Shown one piece after another: positions 1-8,630 of a stretch of 64,000 nt of DNA. Position 1 is the first letter of the stretch. Each line of letters starts with the position of its first letter. This DNA is from Nocardia aurantiaca. Its GTDB lineage: Bacteria; Actinomycetota; Actinomycetes; Mycobacteriales; Mycobacteriaceae. A model generated the notes under the pieces. The model saw nothing but the letters and a program-made list of their open reading frames with translations. It was not told where the DNA came from and searched no databases. The stretch is from the NCBI RefSeq assembly GCF_009708175.1, contig NZ_WMBB01000011.1, positions 236,364-300,363 of the forward strand, in the 5' to 3' direction. Both the position numbers and the translations under genes were made by a program.

Positions 1-656
1 AGATCGTGGCTCGCGACCAGCCGCTCGCGCGCCAGCACCGCCAGCTGTCGCGCACAGACCTGCTCCCACAGATCCAGCACGAGGTCCACACGCCGTGGCC
101 CCGAATATGGTTCGAGCACTCGGCGCAGAGTTGCCGCCAGCCCCGACGGCACGCTGTCGGGCACCGGGTCGACACCGTCTGGCGCCCGCAGCTCGAGCAC
201 CCGCACCAGCTGCTCCGGCCCGAGCACGTCCGCCGCGGCCGAGGCCAATACCACCGCGGCCCAACGCCCCTCGCCGATAGCCTGCTCGGCGGCCGCGCCC
301 AATGGTTTGGTGGCGGTCACCCCGAACAGCGCGACCAGCGTGGCCGTGCGCTCCCCCAGCCGCCACGCGCCGCCGACCTTCAATACCCGCAGCGCGGCCA
401 GTACCGCGTCCCGCCGATCGCCGCTGGCGCCGGCCAATCGAGCGGATACGAAACCTTCGCCGAGATCTATTCCGGCTCCGGCGATTACGGTGCCGCCGAT
501 CTCGATGAGCCCGGCCAGGTCGGCGCAGGCAATGGCCACGCGGGCCGGATCGCTGTCCTTGTCGCCCAGGACGACGGCCGCGCCCTCGGGCCCGTCGTGG
601 TCGATTTCCTCCCCGGTCTCGACCAGCCAAGCGCGGCGATTCCGGTCCGCGACCAT
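1..656 (-). CDS. Unknown protein, partial (C-terminus beyond window edge)
   Basis: The minus strand stays open from an ATG at 656 to the window start, giving about 218 residues with typical high third-position GC. The forward-strand reading of the same bases is proline/arginine-rich and looks like a shadow. The protein starts MVADRNRRAWLVETGEEID, contains Ala/Gly/Val-rich alternating stretches, and its last visible part reads LDLWEQVCARQLAVLARERL. I do not recognise the family and see no signal peptide, membrane span or catalytic motif. The frame stays open upstream of the ATG, so the true start could lie further upstream at a GTG or TTG. The 3' end lies outside the window. Confidence 0.55.
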   Translation of the reverse strand, partial: MVADRNRRAWLVETGEEIDHDGPEGAAVVLGDKDSDPARVAIACADLAGLIEIGGTVIAGAGIDLGEGFVSARLAGASGDRRDAVLAALRVLKVGGAWRLGERTATLVALFGVTATKPLGAAAEQAIGEGRWAAVVLASAAADVLGPEQLVRVLELRAPDGVDPVPDSVPSGLAATLRRVLEPYSGPRRVDLVLDLWEQVCARQLAVLARERLVASHD

Positions 657-1025
657 GCCGAAGGCCAACAGGACTGCCAAACTCCAACTCCCACCGATGA
701 TTTGCCGCGCACGACTCCCGTCCCGAACTTTACGATCGGGGCGTGTGCGCGGCAATCGAGTTTTCCGATAGTTCACGGATCGCCGGGCCTCGATCATCAA
801 GATCTGAATATCGGCGGACCCGTGGTTGGAGCCGATCCGACGTTGACGGCCCATACCCGTTGCACCAGAACGGCATGCAAGATCGCGATACCGCGGATGC
901 TCATCAGGCCGACCAAGGTTGCGGCGACCAGCGGCCCGGCATTGTGCCGGGTCCATCCGGCCGGTGTTGCCGGCCACGATACTGCTGGCGCCGGGCAGCT
1001 CGCAGGTTGGTGCAGCGGTCAGCGG
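657..1025. other. Intergenic stretch with no confident gene
   Basis: About 370 bases between the partial gene and the ArsR gene. One minus-strand frame near 850-980 reads as a short hydrophobic stretch (GPLVAATLVGLMSIRGIAIL) with no start and an early stop. It may be a remnant of a membrane protein. No promoter or repeat stands out. Confidence 0.3.
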
Positions 1026-1709
1026 CTACAGGTCCACACCGAGTCGGGCGAGTTCGACGCGTCCCTTTTCCGTGAGCCGGACCGCGCGGGTCGACCCGTT
1101 TCGCGTGATCCAGGATTCGCGGAGCATGTGGTCACACAGTGCGTCGCCGTAGACACCGGCGAGGTGGTCGCGGCGTTCTGTCCAGTCCAAGCATGGTCGT
1201 ACGAGTGGACGACGGGATGGCTCGGCTGTGATGCCCAGCTGAGCGAACCAGTCGGCTCCAGGCGACCGGAGCTCCCAGGATTTGTCGACCACTCCGCGGT
1301 CGTGCAGTGCTTCGAGCAGGTCCACACCTAGTCGCCCGGCCAAGTGGCGGTAGCAGGTTCGGCCGGCCCTGAGGGCTTTGTCGCGGGTGTCCGCACTCAG
1401 CGTCCGGTGTGGGTGGAGCATGGTGCCGCTGAGCGCTCCCAGCGCCTCGATGGCTTCGGCTACGGCCGGGCCGGTCAGCCGCAGGTATCGATGCCGACCT
1501 TGATGGACTTCGACCAGCAGGCCGCCGTCAACCAGCTGGTGTGCGTGGCCTGTGGCTGTCGACTTGGCGATGCCGAGATAGCGGGCGAGTTCACCCACCG
1601 TCCAAGCCCGGCCGTCCATCAGCGCCAACGTCATCGCTGCCCGGCTCTCGTCGCCCAATAGCCGCCCGAGAGACGCGATATCCGGTACGGAGTGGGCGTA
1701 GATCGGCAT
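1026..1709 (-). CDS. ArsR-family winged-helix transcriptional regulator
   Basis: A 227-residue regulator. The N-terminal 90 residues form a winged helix: a typical ArsR opening (LLGDESRAAMTLALMDGR), the helix-turn-helix segment with GELARYLGIAKSTATGHAHQ, and a wing with GRHRYLRLTG. The C-terminal 130 residues are longer than in minimal ArsR proteins and contain several cysteines (near LRAGRTCYRH, VRPCLDW and ALCDHML), but no clear metal-binding CxC motif. It is divergent from the flavin-reductase-like gene, with only 64 bases between the start codons. That gap holds a perfect palindrome, so it probably represses both genes. The ligand is unknown. Confidence 0.85.
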   Translation of the reverse strand: MPIYAHSVPDIASLGRLLGDESRAAMTLALMDGRAWTVGELARYLGIAKSTATGHAHQLVDGGLLVEVHQGRHRYLRLTGPAVAEAIEALGALSGTMLHPHRTLSADTRDKALRAGRTCYRHLAGRLGVDLLEALHDRGVVDKSWELRSPGADWFAQLGITAEPSRRPLVRPCLDWTERRDHLAGVYGDALCDHMLRESWITRNGSTRAVRLTEKGRVELARLGVDL

Positions 1710-1730
1710 CCAGCGACGCTATCCACTCAA

Positions 1731-1752
1731 CAGTTCGGCGGCCACCGAACTG
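1731..1752. promoter_or_regulatory. Palindromic operator candidate for the divergent ArsR
   Basis: CAGTTCGG and CCGAACTG form perfect 8-base inverted arms around a 6-base spacer. The site lies 22 bases upstream of both start codons in the 64-base divergent gap. Its position and symmetry suit an autoregulatory ArsR operator; this is inference. Confidence 0.6.
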
Positions 1753-1773
1753 TCCGGCTGCAACGGTGATCGC

Positions 1774-2370
1774 GTGACACACGACACCGACACCGACAGC
1801 GCGCTCGATCCGACACCGATCGCCTTGATCACCACCATGAGTCCCGACGGGTCGGTGAACATCGGGCCGATGTCCTCGGCGTGGGCGCTTGGCCGCACCA
1901 TCGTGCTCGGCTGGGAGGCCACCTCTCAAACCCTCGCCAACTTGGCCAGAGACGGCCAGTGCGTGATCAACTACCCACACGCTGACCAATGGGCCAAGGT
2001 CGAGGCGATAGCGACGCTCACCGGCCGCAACCCGCCGGCCGCGCACAAAGCTGACCGGTTCACCTACACAAACGACAAGTGGACCCCGGGAGGATTCACG
2101 CCGCTGCCCTCCGCGGGGGTGCGTCCACCGCGAATCGCCGAATGCGCGATCCACTGCGAGGCAGAGGTCCGAGGCATCCATGAGCCGTCAGGCCCGGACC
2201 GGGATGGCTTCCGCATCGTCGAGACCTATGTTCGCACCGTCCACGCCCGACGAGACCTCGTCGACCCAGCCATCGGCCACATCGACACTGACGCATGGTC
2301 GCCGTCCCTCTACGTCTTCCGCGACTACTTCGGCACCGGGCCACGCCTGGGGCGGACCCGGCGCCGCTGA
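1774..2370 (+). CDS. Flavin reductase-like (FMN-binding split-barrel) protein
   Basis: A 198-residue protein starting at GTG 1774. It has the pattern of the flavin-reductase-like split barrel: ALITTMSPDGSVNIGPMSSA, then an SQTLANLARDGQCVINYP strand-helix stretch, and a core with ECAIHCEAEV. Proteins of this family bind FMN and either reduce free flavin or act as small flavoenzymes. It has no signal peptide and should be cytosolic. The last dozen residues are arginine-rich and unlike the rest, which may reflect a late frameshift. The ArsR gene is divergent with a palindrome between them, so expression is probably ArsR-controlled. The physiological substrate cannot be read from the sequence. 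Confidence 0.75.
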   Translation: MTHDTDTDSALDPTPIALITTMSPDGSVNIGPMSSAWALGRTIVLGWEATSQTLANLARDGQCVINYPHADQWAKVEAIATLTGRNPPAAHKADRFTYTNDKWTPGGFTPLPSAGVRPPRIAECAIHCEAEVRGIHEPSGPDRDGFRIVETYVRTVHARRDLVDPAIGHIDTDAWSPSLYVFRDYFGTGPRLGRTRRR

Positions 2371-2778
2371 TGCCGTCGCATCTGCCGATCAACGCAGTGG
2401 CTGCCAGGGCCTCGGCCTCAGCAGTTTGCCCGCGGTCCAGCACTCCTGATCATTCGAAGCGGGCCATCGGCGCCCCAGATGACCACCTCACCGCGGAGCG
2501 AACAGGCACCGCACGCGCTGAAGCACTGAACTAAATTATGTTGTGGCATAAGGTATCCAGCGTCATATTGGGTGAATAAAATATTGTGCCGGAACGTTTC
2601 CCGGCGATTAGATGCGGTTGAATCTGAATTTCATCGTCCGGTCATGAATACGTGCGCATTCGAAATGACCGACTCGACAGTCGAATTCCAACCGGTTGGA
2701 GTTCGATCGACAGGCTGCGATCACTCCCGTACGATCTGGGCACGGGGAGCACCGGCCGGTCGAACGGGGGAAACGGAG
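2371..2778. promoter_or_regulatory. Upstream region of the glnX-pknG operon
   Basis: About 400 bases without a convincing gene. Around 2530-2660 the base composition becomes AT-rich, unlike the surrounding coding DNA, and TTATG/CATAA form a short inverted repeat at 2536-2551. The open frame running from 2572 into glnX has poor codon use before 2779. I read this stretch as the promoter and leader of the seven-gene operon. No specific -35/-10 pair can be assigned with confidence. Confidence 0.4.
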
Positions 2779-4041
2779 TTGAGGAGTCGCTTACCGGCGA
2801 CCATTCGCAATGCCGCGCAATGGACGCGACGCTTCGCGCGCACAGCGCCCGGCGTCATCGGTGCGGTGGGCACCGCCCTCGCACTGCTCGCCCTCATCGC
2901 CGGCCTGACGTCGGCGAATCAGCAGGGCGCCAAGATCTCCCGCCACGACACCGTGCTCACGCACACCGAACCGCTGGCCAATGCCGCGCAACGGCTGTAC
3001 GTGGCGCTGTCCACCGCCGACGCCGCGGCGTCCACGGCCTATCTTTCCGGCGGCATCGAATCGCCCGAGGTACGCGCTCGCTACGAGAACGCGCTGACCG
3101 ATGCCGCCGCCGCGCTCGCGGAGGCGACGACGGGCGCGTCGGACGCGGAGACACGCACCATCCTGGGTCAGATCTCGGCCGAATTACCCAGCTACACCGG
3201 CTATGTCGAGTCGGCGCGGGCCAACAACCGGCAGGGCCTGCCGGTCGGCTCGGCGTATCTGCGGCAGGCATCGGCGCTCATGCAGGGCTCGATCCTGAAG
3301 AACGCGGCCGAGCTGGAACGCATTCGCCTGGGCCAGTTGCACAGCGACCAGGGCGCGATCACCGGATTGCCGCTGTGGAGTGCGGGCGTGCTGGTATTGC
3401 TGCTCGCGGCGTGCGGCTATGGCTCGTGGATTCTGGTGCGGCGCACCAATCGCTGGGTCAATCCGGGTGTGGTGGCGGCGGGCGGGCTGGCGGTGGTCGC
3501 ACTGTTGTGGATCGTCGTCACCACGCTGGCGGCCTCCGCGGCCATCGACACCGGAGCCACGACTCGCTTCGAAAAGCTCGCGCAGGCACGGATTCTGGCC
3601 CAGCAGGCCAGGACCGAGGAGACACTGCAGCTCATCACCCGCGGCGATATCACCGCCAGCGAGAAGCGCTTCGCCGACAGTAGCGACCGGTTGCGCGCCG
3701 ACCTGACCGGGCTGGTGGGCACGGACTCCGCCGCGTCGAAGGCGTTCTCGGGCTGGCAGGACGGCCATCGCAAGGAAGTGGCCGCGTATCTGAGCAACAA
3801 CTATCGCGGGGCGGTCGAGCAGTCGATCAAGACCGACGGCGCCGGGTCCGCGGCGCAGTTCACCGCCCTCGACAACGCGTTGAAAACCGAGCTCGAGCGC
3901 ACCCGCCAGGAGGTGCGCGACGATGTGAACACGGCCGGGAATGCCCTCACCCTCAGCCCATTGGGGACGCTGGCGCTGCTGCTCGCCGCCGCGGCCGCCA
4001 TCGTCGTCGGGGTTTGGCCGCGGTTGAAGGAGTTCCTGTGA
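2779..4041 (+). CDS. glnX: GlnX-like membrane protein of the PknG sensing module
   Basis: The start is TTG 2779, preceded by GGGGGAAACGGAG; codon quality falls off upstream. The 420-residue protein has one membrane span near residues 25-43, a periplasmic helical domain, two spans around 195-255, a second helical periplasmic domain, and a final span near the C-terminus. This is two tandem four-helix sensor domains in a membrane frame. In mycobacteria GlnX sits in the membrane and, with GlnH, passes an amino-acid signal to the kinase PknG. The next gene, glnH, starts inside its stop codon (GTGA), and pknG follows two genes later, supporting the same role here. Identification rests mainly on topology and context. 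Confidence 0.8.
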   Translation: MRSRLPATIRNAAQWTRRFARTAPGVIGAVGTALALLALIAGLTSANQQGAKISRHDTVLTHTEPLANAAQRLYVALSTADAAASTAYLSGGIESPEVRARYENALTDAAAALAEATTGASDAETRTILGQISAELPSYTGYVESARANNRQGLPVGSAYLRQASALMQGSILKNAAELERIRLGQLHSDQGAITGLPLWSAGVLVLLLAACGYGSWILVRRTNRWVNPGVVAAGGLAVVALLWIVVTTLAASAAIDTGATTRFEKLAQARILAQQARTEETLQLITRGDITASEKRFADSSDRLRADLTGLVGTDSAASKAFSGWQDGHRKEVAAYLSNNYRGAVEQSIKTDGAGSAAQFTALDNALKTELERTRQEVRDDVNTAGNALTLSPLGTLALLLAAAAAIVVGVWPRLKEFL

Positions 4042-5003
4042 AGCGGATGCGGATGCTGTTGATGGCAGCCGTGGCGCTGCTGGCCGCCGCGTGCGGGTCG
4101 ACGCCCGGGGCCGTGCCCTTTCAGCTGCCCCCGGGGAGCCAGCTGCCGCCCGGTGCGGCCGTGATCACGTCCGGGCCCAGCGAACGCGGTGACCAATCCT
4201 GCGATCCGACAGCCAGTCTGCGTCCAGGCATCCAGCCGCAGCCCGGGGCGATGCCCGCCGGGTCGACCATGGCGGCCATTGTGGCGAGCGGGAAGCTGCG
4301 GGTGGGCGTGGACCAGAACCAGACCCTGTTCGGCTATCGCAATCCCGCGACCGGGCAAATCGAGGGTTTCGACATCGATATCGCCCGCGAGGTCGCTCGC
4401 GACCTGTTCGGCGATCCCGAACGGGTCGAGCTGCATCCCACCGAATCAGCCAATCGGGCACCGGCATTGGTCGCCAATGAGGTCGACATGGTCGTGCAGA
4501 CCTTCTCCGCCACCTGCGCTCGGCGAAAGGACGTCCAGTTCTCGACCCCGTATCTACTCGCCGACCAGCGGCTCCTGGTCACCAAGACCTCGGGCATTCG
4601 CTCGACCGCCGACCTGGCCGGGAAGAAGGTGTGCGGGGTTTACCGCTCCACCACGCTGGACGCCATTTTCGCGCTCCCGCAGCATCCCACCGTGATCGGC
4701 ATGGTGAACTGGCTCGACTGCCTGACCGCATTGCAGCAGGGCCAGGTAGACGCCGTCAGCACCGATGCACCGATCCTCGACGGGCTGAAGATGCAGGACC
4801 CGAATCTGGAGCTGGTCGGTGAAACCATGGATTCCGACGCATTCGCCATCGGAATCCAGAAGCAGGCAACCGATTTCGTGCGCTTCGTCAACAGTGTCCT
4901 GCAGCGTCTGCGCACCGATGGCACCTGGCAGCGGCTCTACGACAAGTGGCTGAGCGGGGTCGGCCCCTCCCCCGGGCCCCCGGCCACCCGCTACAGCGAT
5001 TGA
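4038..5003 (+). CDS. glnH: GlnH-like lipoprotein, amino-acid binding protein
   Basis: The start is GTG 4038, overlapping the glnX stop by four bases. The 321-residue protein opens with a lipoprotein signal (VKRMRMLLMAAVALLAAAC) whose lipobox LAAAC places the mature cysteine near residue 19. A proline-rich linker follows, then an ABC-type periplasmic binding domain with GKLRVGVDQNQTLFGYRNP and GFDIDIAREVARDLFGD, both typical of family-3 solute-binding proteins. There is no ABC permease or ATPase nearby. In mycobacteria GlnH binds Asp/Glu and signals through GlnX to PknG rather than serving uptake. The same arrangement here suggests a sensor role. Confidence 0.88.
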   Translation: MKRMRMLLMAAVALLAAACGSTPGAVPFQLPPGSQLPPGAAVITSGPSERGDQSCDPTASLRPGIQPQPGAMPAGSTMAAIVASGKLRVGVDQNQTLFGYRNPATGQIEGFDIDIAREVARDLFGDPERVELHPTESANRAPALVANEVDMVVQTFSATCARRKDVQFSTPYLLADQRLLVTKTSGIRSTADLAGKKVCGVYRSTTLDAIFALPQHPTVIGMVNWLDCLTALQQGQVDAVSTDAPILDGLKMQDPNLELVGETMDSDAFAIGIQKQATDFVRFVNSVLQRLRTDGTWQRLYDKWLSGVGPSPGPPATRYSD

Positions 5004-5010
5004 GTCGGTT

Positions 5011-6192
5011 ATGCACGAGAATCCTGGGCACATTCTCAGCGTCGCCGAGATAGATCGTGAAATCGCCGAGCGAGCACGCGAAATCGAGACCATTGCCGCG
5101 ACCCTGGTCGAGTTGGACAAGCATCCCGGGCTGGTGCTGCTGCGCCGCTTCCCGCCCACCGGCGTGACCGAGCAGCGCTGGGCCCCGGCGCGGGCGGCGC
5201 TCGAACTCATGTGGGAGGACTTCGGGCGGCTGAGCACCGTGCTGGATCGGGCCCGGTCCGCACGGGCGCGCCGGCGGCTGGACGCGCTGGATCGGGAGGA
5301 GCTGACGCGGTTGCTGCGCGGGCAGCCGGTCGAGGTGTCGCGCACCACGATTCCCATGTCGCAGCGCTCGCTGAGCGGACCGCGCGAACAGGTCGAACTG
5401 ATCGGGATCGCGGAGATGCTGGACCGGATGCGGGCGGCGTTCCCGACCGTGGTGCGGGTGCTCGATGACGTCGAGGCGGTGAACACCCGGGTCATGTCCG
5501 ATGTCGCGCCGTTACAGGCGGAACTGGACCGTCTCGGCACCTCGATTCCCCTATTGCAGCTGCTGGCAACCGATATCGACACGCTCGCCGTGCAGGTCGC
5601 CACCGATCCCCTCGCGCTCGGACCCGATGTCCTCGACCACCGCCTGGGCGATCTGTCCCGGCGCATGCGTGAGGCCGCCGCCGTTCTCACCGAATTGCGG
5701 GCCATGTCGACCGATTGGCTCGACGCGGTCGAGCGGGCGCGGGCGCGGGTCGAGGCGCTGCGCAAGACCTATGAGCGGGCCGACCGGGCGCGTACCGCGG
5801 TGGAGCACACGATTCTGGCCGCACCGCTGCCGCGGCATCCGGATGACAGTGCCGTGTACGGCGCGGAATTGACCGCGCTCGAGGCGAATCCGCCCGAACC
5901 ATCGGCGCTGTGGGAGCTGCGCCGGCGCATCACCGAGGCGCTCGACACCGCGACACGCAACGAGCAACTGGCGCAGGGGCTGCTCGATCGGCGGAGGGAA
6001 TTGCAGGGGCGGTTCAGTTCTTATCGCGCCAAGGCCGCCCGGCTGGGCGTGAGCGAGGACGAGGATGTGCTCGCCTCCAGTCGTATTGCCGCGGGACTGC
6101 TCTCGCGGCAACCCTGTGATCTGGCCGCGGTCACCCGCGCCATCACGGACTACCGCCAGCTCATTGCGCAGAAATCGGGGAGGCGATCATGA
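5011..6192 (+). CDS. Coiled-coil protein of the pknG operon
   Basis: A 393-residue soluble protein starting at ATG 5011, seven bases after glnH. It is rich in Glu, Arg, Leu and Ala, with long charged helices (EIDREIAERAREIETIAATL) and later heptad-like stretches, so it is probably mostly coiled coil. There is no signal peptide, membrane segment or enzyme motif. It overlaps pknG by four bases (ATGA) and should be translated with it. It may be a scaffold between the membrane sensor and the kinase; that is inference from position. No functional family is recognised. Confidence 0.75.
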   Translation: MHENPGHILSVAEIDREIAERAREIETIAATLVELDKHPGLVLLRRFPPTGVTEQRWAPARAALELMWEDFGRLSTVLDRARSARARRRLDALDREELTRLLRGQPVEVSRTTIPMSQRSLSGPREQVELIGIAEMLDRMRAAFPTVVRVLDDVEAVNTRVMSDVAPLQAELDRLGTSIPLLQLLATDIDTLAVQVATDPLALGPDVLDHRLGDLSRRMREAAAVLTELRAMSTDWLDAVERARARVEALRKTYERADRARTAVEHTILAAPLPRHPDDSAVYGAELTALEANPPEPSALWELRRRITEALDTATRNEQLAQGLLDRRRELQGRFSSYRAKAARLGVSEDEDVLASSRIAAGLLSRQPCDLAAVTRAITDYRQLIAQKSGRRS

Positions 6193-8630
6193 ACTGCACC
6201 GAGCCCGGCTGCTCCGGGGCCATCGAGGACGGGTATTGCACCGTCTGCGGCACCGCCCCGAGCGCGGCGTCGACCGGCGCCGCTGGTGCCGCCACGGGCG
6301 GCAATGCGGGCAATGCCGCCGGGAGCGTGGGCCATGCCGCTGCGAGCCCGGCCGCCGCGGGCGCGTCCGACCAATGCGCCGAACCCGGTTGCACCGGAAC
6401 GATTGTCGACGGCTACTGCGATGTCTGCGGCAGCGCGCCCGCGCCGCCGTCTGCGCTGGCCACCACCGCACGCGAGAGCGGACACGCCCTCAGCACGGGG
6501 TCGACGGTGAGCGGCGGGCGGTCGTCGCGTAGCGGACGCTCGGTCCGGACCGGGCGGTCGGGAGCATCGGGGGGCAGTCGCGGGCGGCTGGGCGCGGGCA
6601 TGGTCACGGTGCCGTCGGTACCGCGCAAGGATCCCGCCGACGCCGTTCTGGTCGACCCGGAAGTGCCGGAGAACCATCGGGATTGCGGTAAGTGCGGACG
6701 GCCCGTCGGGCGCAGCCGCAATGGTCAGCCCGGCCGCGCGGAGGGTTTCTGCGCGCACTGCGGAACGCGATTCTCCTTCACCCCCAAGCTGTCCCGCACC
6801 GATGTGGTGGGCGGCCAGTACGAGGTGCTGGGTCCGCTGGCGCACGGCGGTCTGGGCTGGATCTATCTGGCCGTGGACCACAAGGTCGACGACCGGCCCG
6901 TGGTGCTGAAGGGCCTGCTCAATACCGGCGACGTGGACGCCATGCGGGCGGCGGTGGCCGAGAAGCGTTTCCTGTCGCAGGTCGATCACCCGAATATCGT
7001 GCGGATCTACAACTTCGCCGAGGACACCGGGCCGGACGGCAAGCCGGTCGGGTACATCGTCATGGAGTATGTGGGCGGGAAGTCGCTCAAACAGCTGCTG
7101 CGCGAACAGCGCACGGCCGATCAGCAATACCTGCCCGCGGCGCGCGCCATCGCCTACATCCTGGAGATGCTGCCCGCACTGGAGTACCTGCACGACCGCG
7201 GGCTCGCCTACTGCGACTTCAAGCCCGACAACGTGATGCAGACCGAGGAGCAGCTCAAACTGATCGACCTCGGCGCGGTGGTCGGCCTGCACGACCAGAC
7301 CGAAACCATCTACGGCACACCGGGATACCAGGCCAAGGAGATCGCGCAGACCGGACCCACCATCGCCTCCGAGGTGTACACGGTGGGCCGCACGCTGGCG
7401 GCGCTCATCATGCGGATCCCGCCGGTGAACCACGAACTCGGCCCGCTGCCCGGCCCGGAGGCCGAGCCCCTCATGGCCCGCTACGAGTCGCTGTACCGCT
7501 TCCTGATGCGCGCCACCGATAGCGAGCCCGAGTCGCGCTTCACCTCCATGAGCGAGATGGCCGATCAGCTCACCGGCACGTTGCGCGAGGTGCTGGCCCT
7601 CGACGACGGACGGCCGCGGCCGGGACTGTCCACGCGGTTCGGTCCCCCGCGCGGGACGTTCGGCATCGGCGTTCAGGTGCCGGATGATCCGCGCGCGATC
7701 ATCGCGGCGCTGCCGGTTCCGTTGGTCGACCCGAGCGACAGTGGCGCGGCGCTGCTCGCCTCGACCAACGCGGTCACGCCCGAGGATCTGGAACGGGAGA
7801 TCACCGCGGGTTTGCAGTCGGTGGTCACCGGGCATGAGGAATCGGTGGAGATTCCGCTCCGATTGATCCGCGCGGCTCTGGAGTTCGGTGACCCCGAGGA
7901 TGCGCTGCGCCGGCTGGACAAGGCGGGCGAAACGCTGTCCGGCGACTGGCGGCTCACCTGGTTCGCGGGGCAGGCCCGGCTGCTGAAACGCGACTGGCCC
8001 TCCGCTGCGGCGGAATTCGACGCGCTCTACAGCGCGCTGCCGGGCGAGGCCGCGCCGAAGCTGGCCCTGGCGACGACGGCCGAACTCATGGCGGCCGACG
8101 GTCGGGATCCCGAGGCCGCGCGCGAGCGCGCAGTCCGCTACTACGACCTGGTCTGGCGCACCGACCGCTCCTTCACCAGTGCCGCCTTCGGCGCGGCCCG
8201 GCTGCGGCGCGCGGCCCGGGACCGCTCGGGTGCGGTCGCGGTGCTGGATCAGGTCGACGCCGCCTCGGCGATGTACACCGAGGCCGGGGTCACCGCCGTG
8301 GAGACGCTACTGGCCGTCGGCGATCCCGCCGAGCTGACCGAACAATTGGTTCGCGATGCCGGCAGACGCATCGATAGTCTGACCCTCGACTCGAAACGCC
8401 GTGCCGCCCAGGCCCGTCTGCGAGTCCTGGACGCGGCGCTGCGCTGGCTGTGCCTGGGCAGGGTGCCCACCGACCATTCTCCGCTGCTGGGGGTGGCGTT
8501 CGATCAACAAGGGGTACGCACCGGTTTGGAACGCTGTTATCGCGACCTGGCACACGAGACCGACGACATGTGGGAACGGATCGCATTGGTGGAGCAGGCC
8601 AATGCCGTGCGCCCGAGGACCCTACTGTGA
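6189..8630 (+). CDS. pknG: Serine/threonine protein kinase PknG
   Basis: An 813-residue soluble kinase. Residues 3-20 and about 62-80 are two similar zinc ribbons (DGYCTVCG and DGYCDVCG). Residues about 165-190 are the rubredoxin-like CGKCG...CAHCG module known in PknG. The kinase domain (about 205-465) has LAHGGLGWIYLAV, the lysine in VVLKG, and YCDFKPDN in place of HRD, which fits the non-RD PknG type. It also has DLG instead of DFG, and GTPGYQAKE. The C-terminal 270 residues are TPR-like repeats. In mycobacteria PknG phosphorylates the FHA protein GarA to control 2-oxoglutarate use. The two extra N-terminal ribbons are beyond what I know of mycobacterial PknG. The gene overlaps both neighbours by four bases. 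Confidence 0.95.
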   Translation: MNCTEPGCSGAIEDGYCTVCGTAPSAASTGAAGAATGGNAGNAAGSVGHAAASPAAAGASDQCAEPGCTGTIVDGYCDVCGSAPAPPSALATTARESGHALSTGSTVSGGRSSRSGRSVRTGRSGASGGSRGRLGAGMVTVPSVPRKDPADAVLVDPEVPENHRDCGKCGRPVGRSRNGQPGRAEGFCAHCGTRFSFTPKLSRTDVVGGQYEVLGPLAHGGLGWIYLAVDHKVDDRPVVLKGLLNTGDVDAMRAAVAEKRFLSQVDHPNIVRIYNFAEDTGPDGKPVGYIVMEYVGGKSLKQLLREQRTADQQYLPAARAIAYILEMLPALEYLHDRGLAYCDFKPDNVMQTEEQLKLIDLGAVVGLHDQTETIYGTPGYQAKEIAQTGPTIASEVYTVGRTLAALIMRIPPVNHELGPLPGPEAEPLMARYESLYRFLMRATDSEPESRFTSMSEMADQLTGTLREVLALDDGRPRPGLSTRFGPPRGTFGIGVQVPDDPRAIIAALPVPLVDPSDSGAALLASTNAVTPEDLEREITAGLQSVVTGHEESVEIPLRLIRAALEFGDPEDALRRLDKAGETLSGDWRLTWFAGQARLLKRDWPSAAAEFDALYSALPGEAAPKLALATTAELMAADGRDPEAARERAVRYYDLVWRTDRSFTSAAFGAARLRRAARDRSGAVAVLDQVDAASAMYTEAGVTAVETLLAVGDPAELTEQLVRDAGRRIDSLTLDSKRRAAQARLRVLDAALRWLCLGRVPTDHSPLLGVAFDQQGVRTGLERCYRDLAHETDDMWERIALVEQANAVRPRTLL

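Noticed and set aside
6..1331. 441-residue forward frame
   Set aside because: Arginine/proline/histidine-rich shadow covering two minus-strand genes; no codon bias of its own.
2572..2778. Longer N-terminus for GlnX from ATG 2572
   Set aside because: Poor codon use and no ribosome site; TTG 2779 has GGGGGAAACGGAG and directly precedes the first membrane span.
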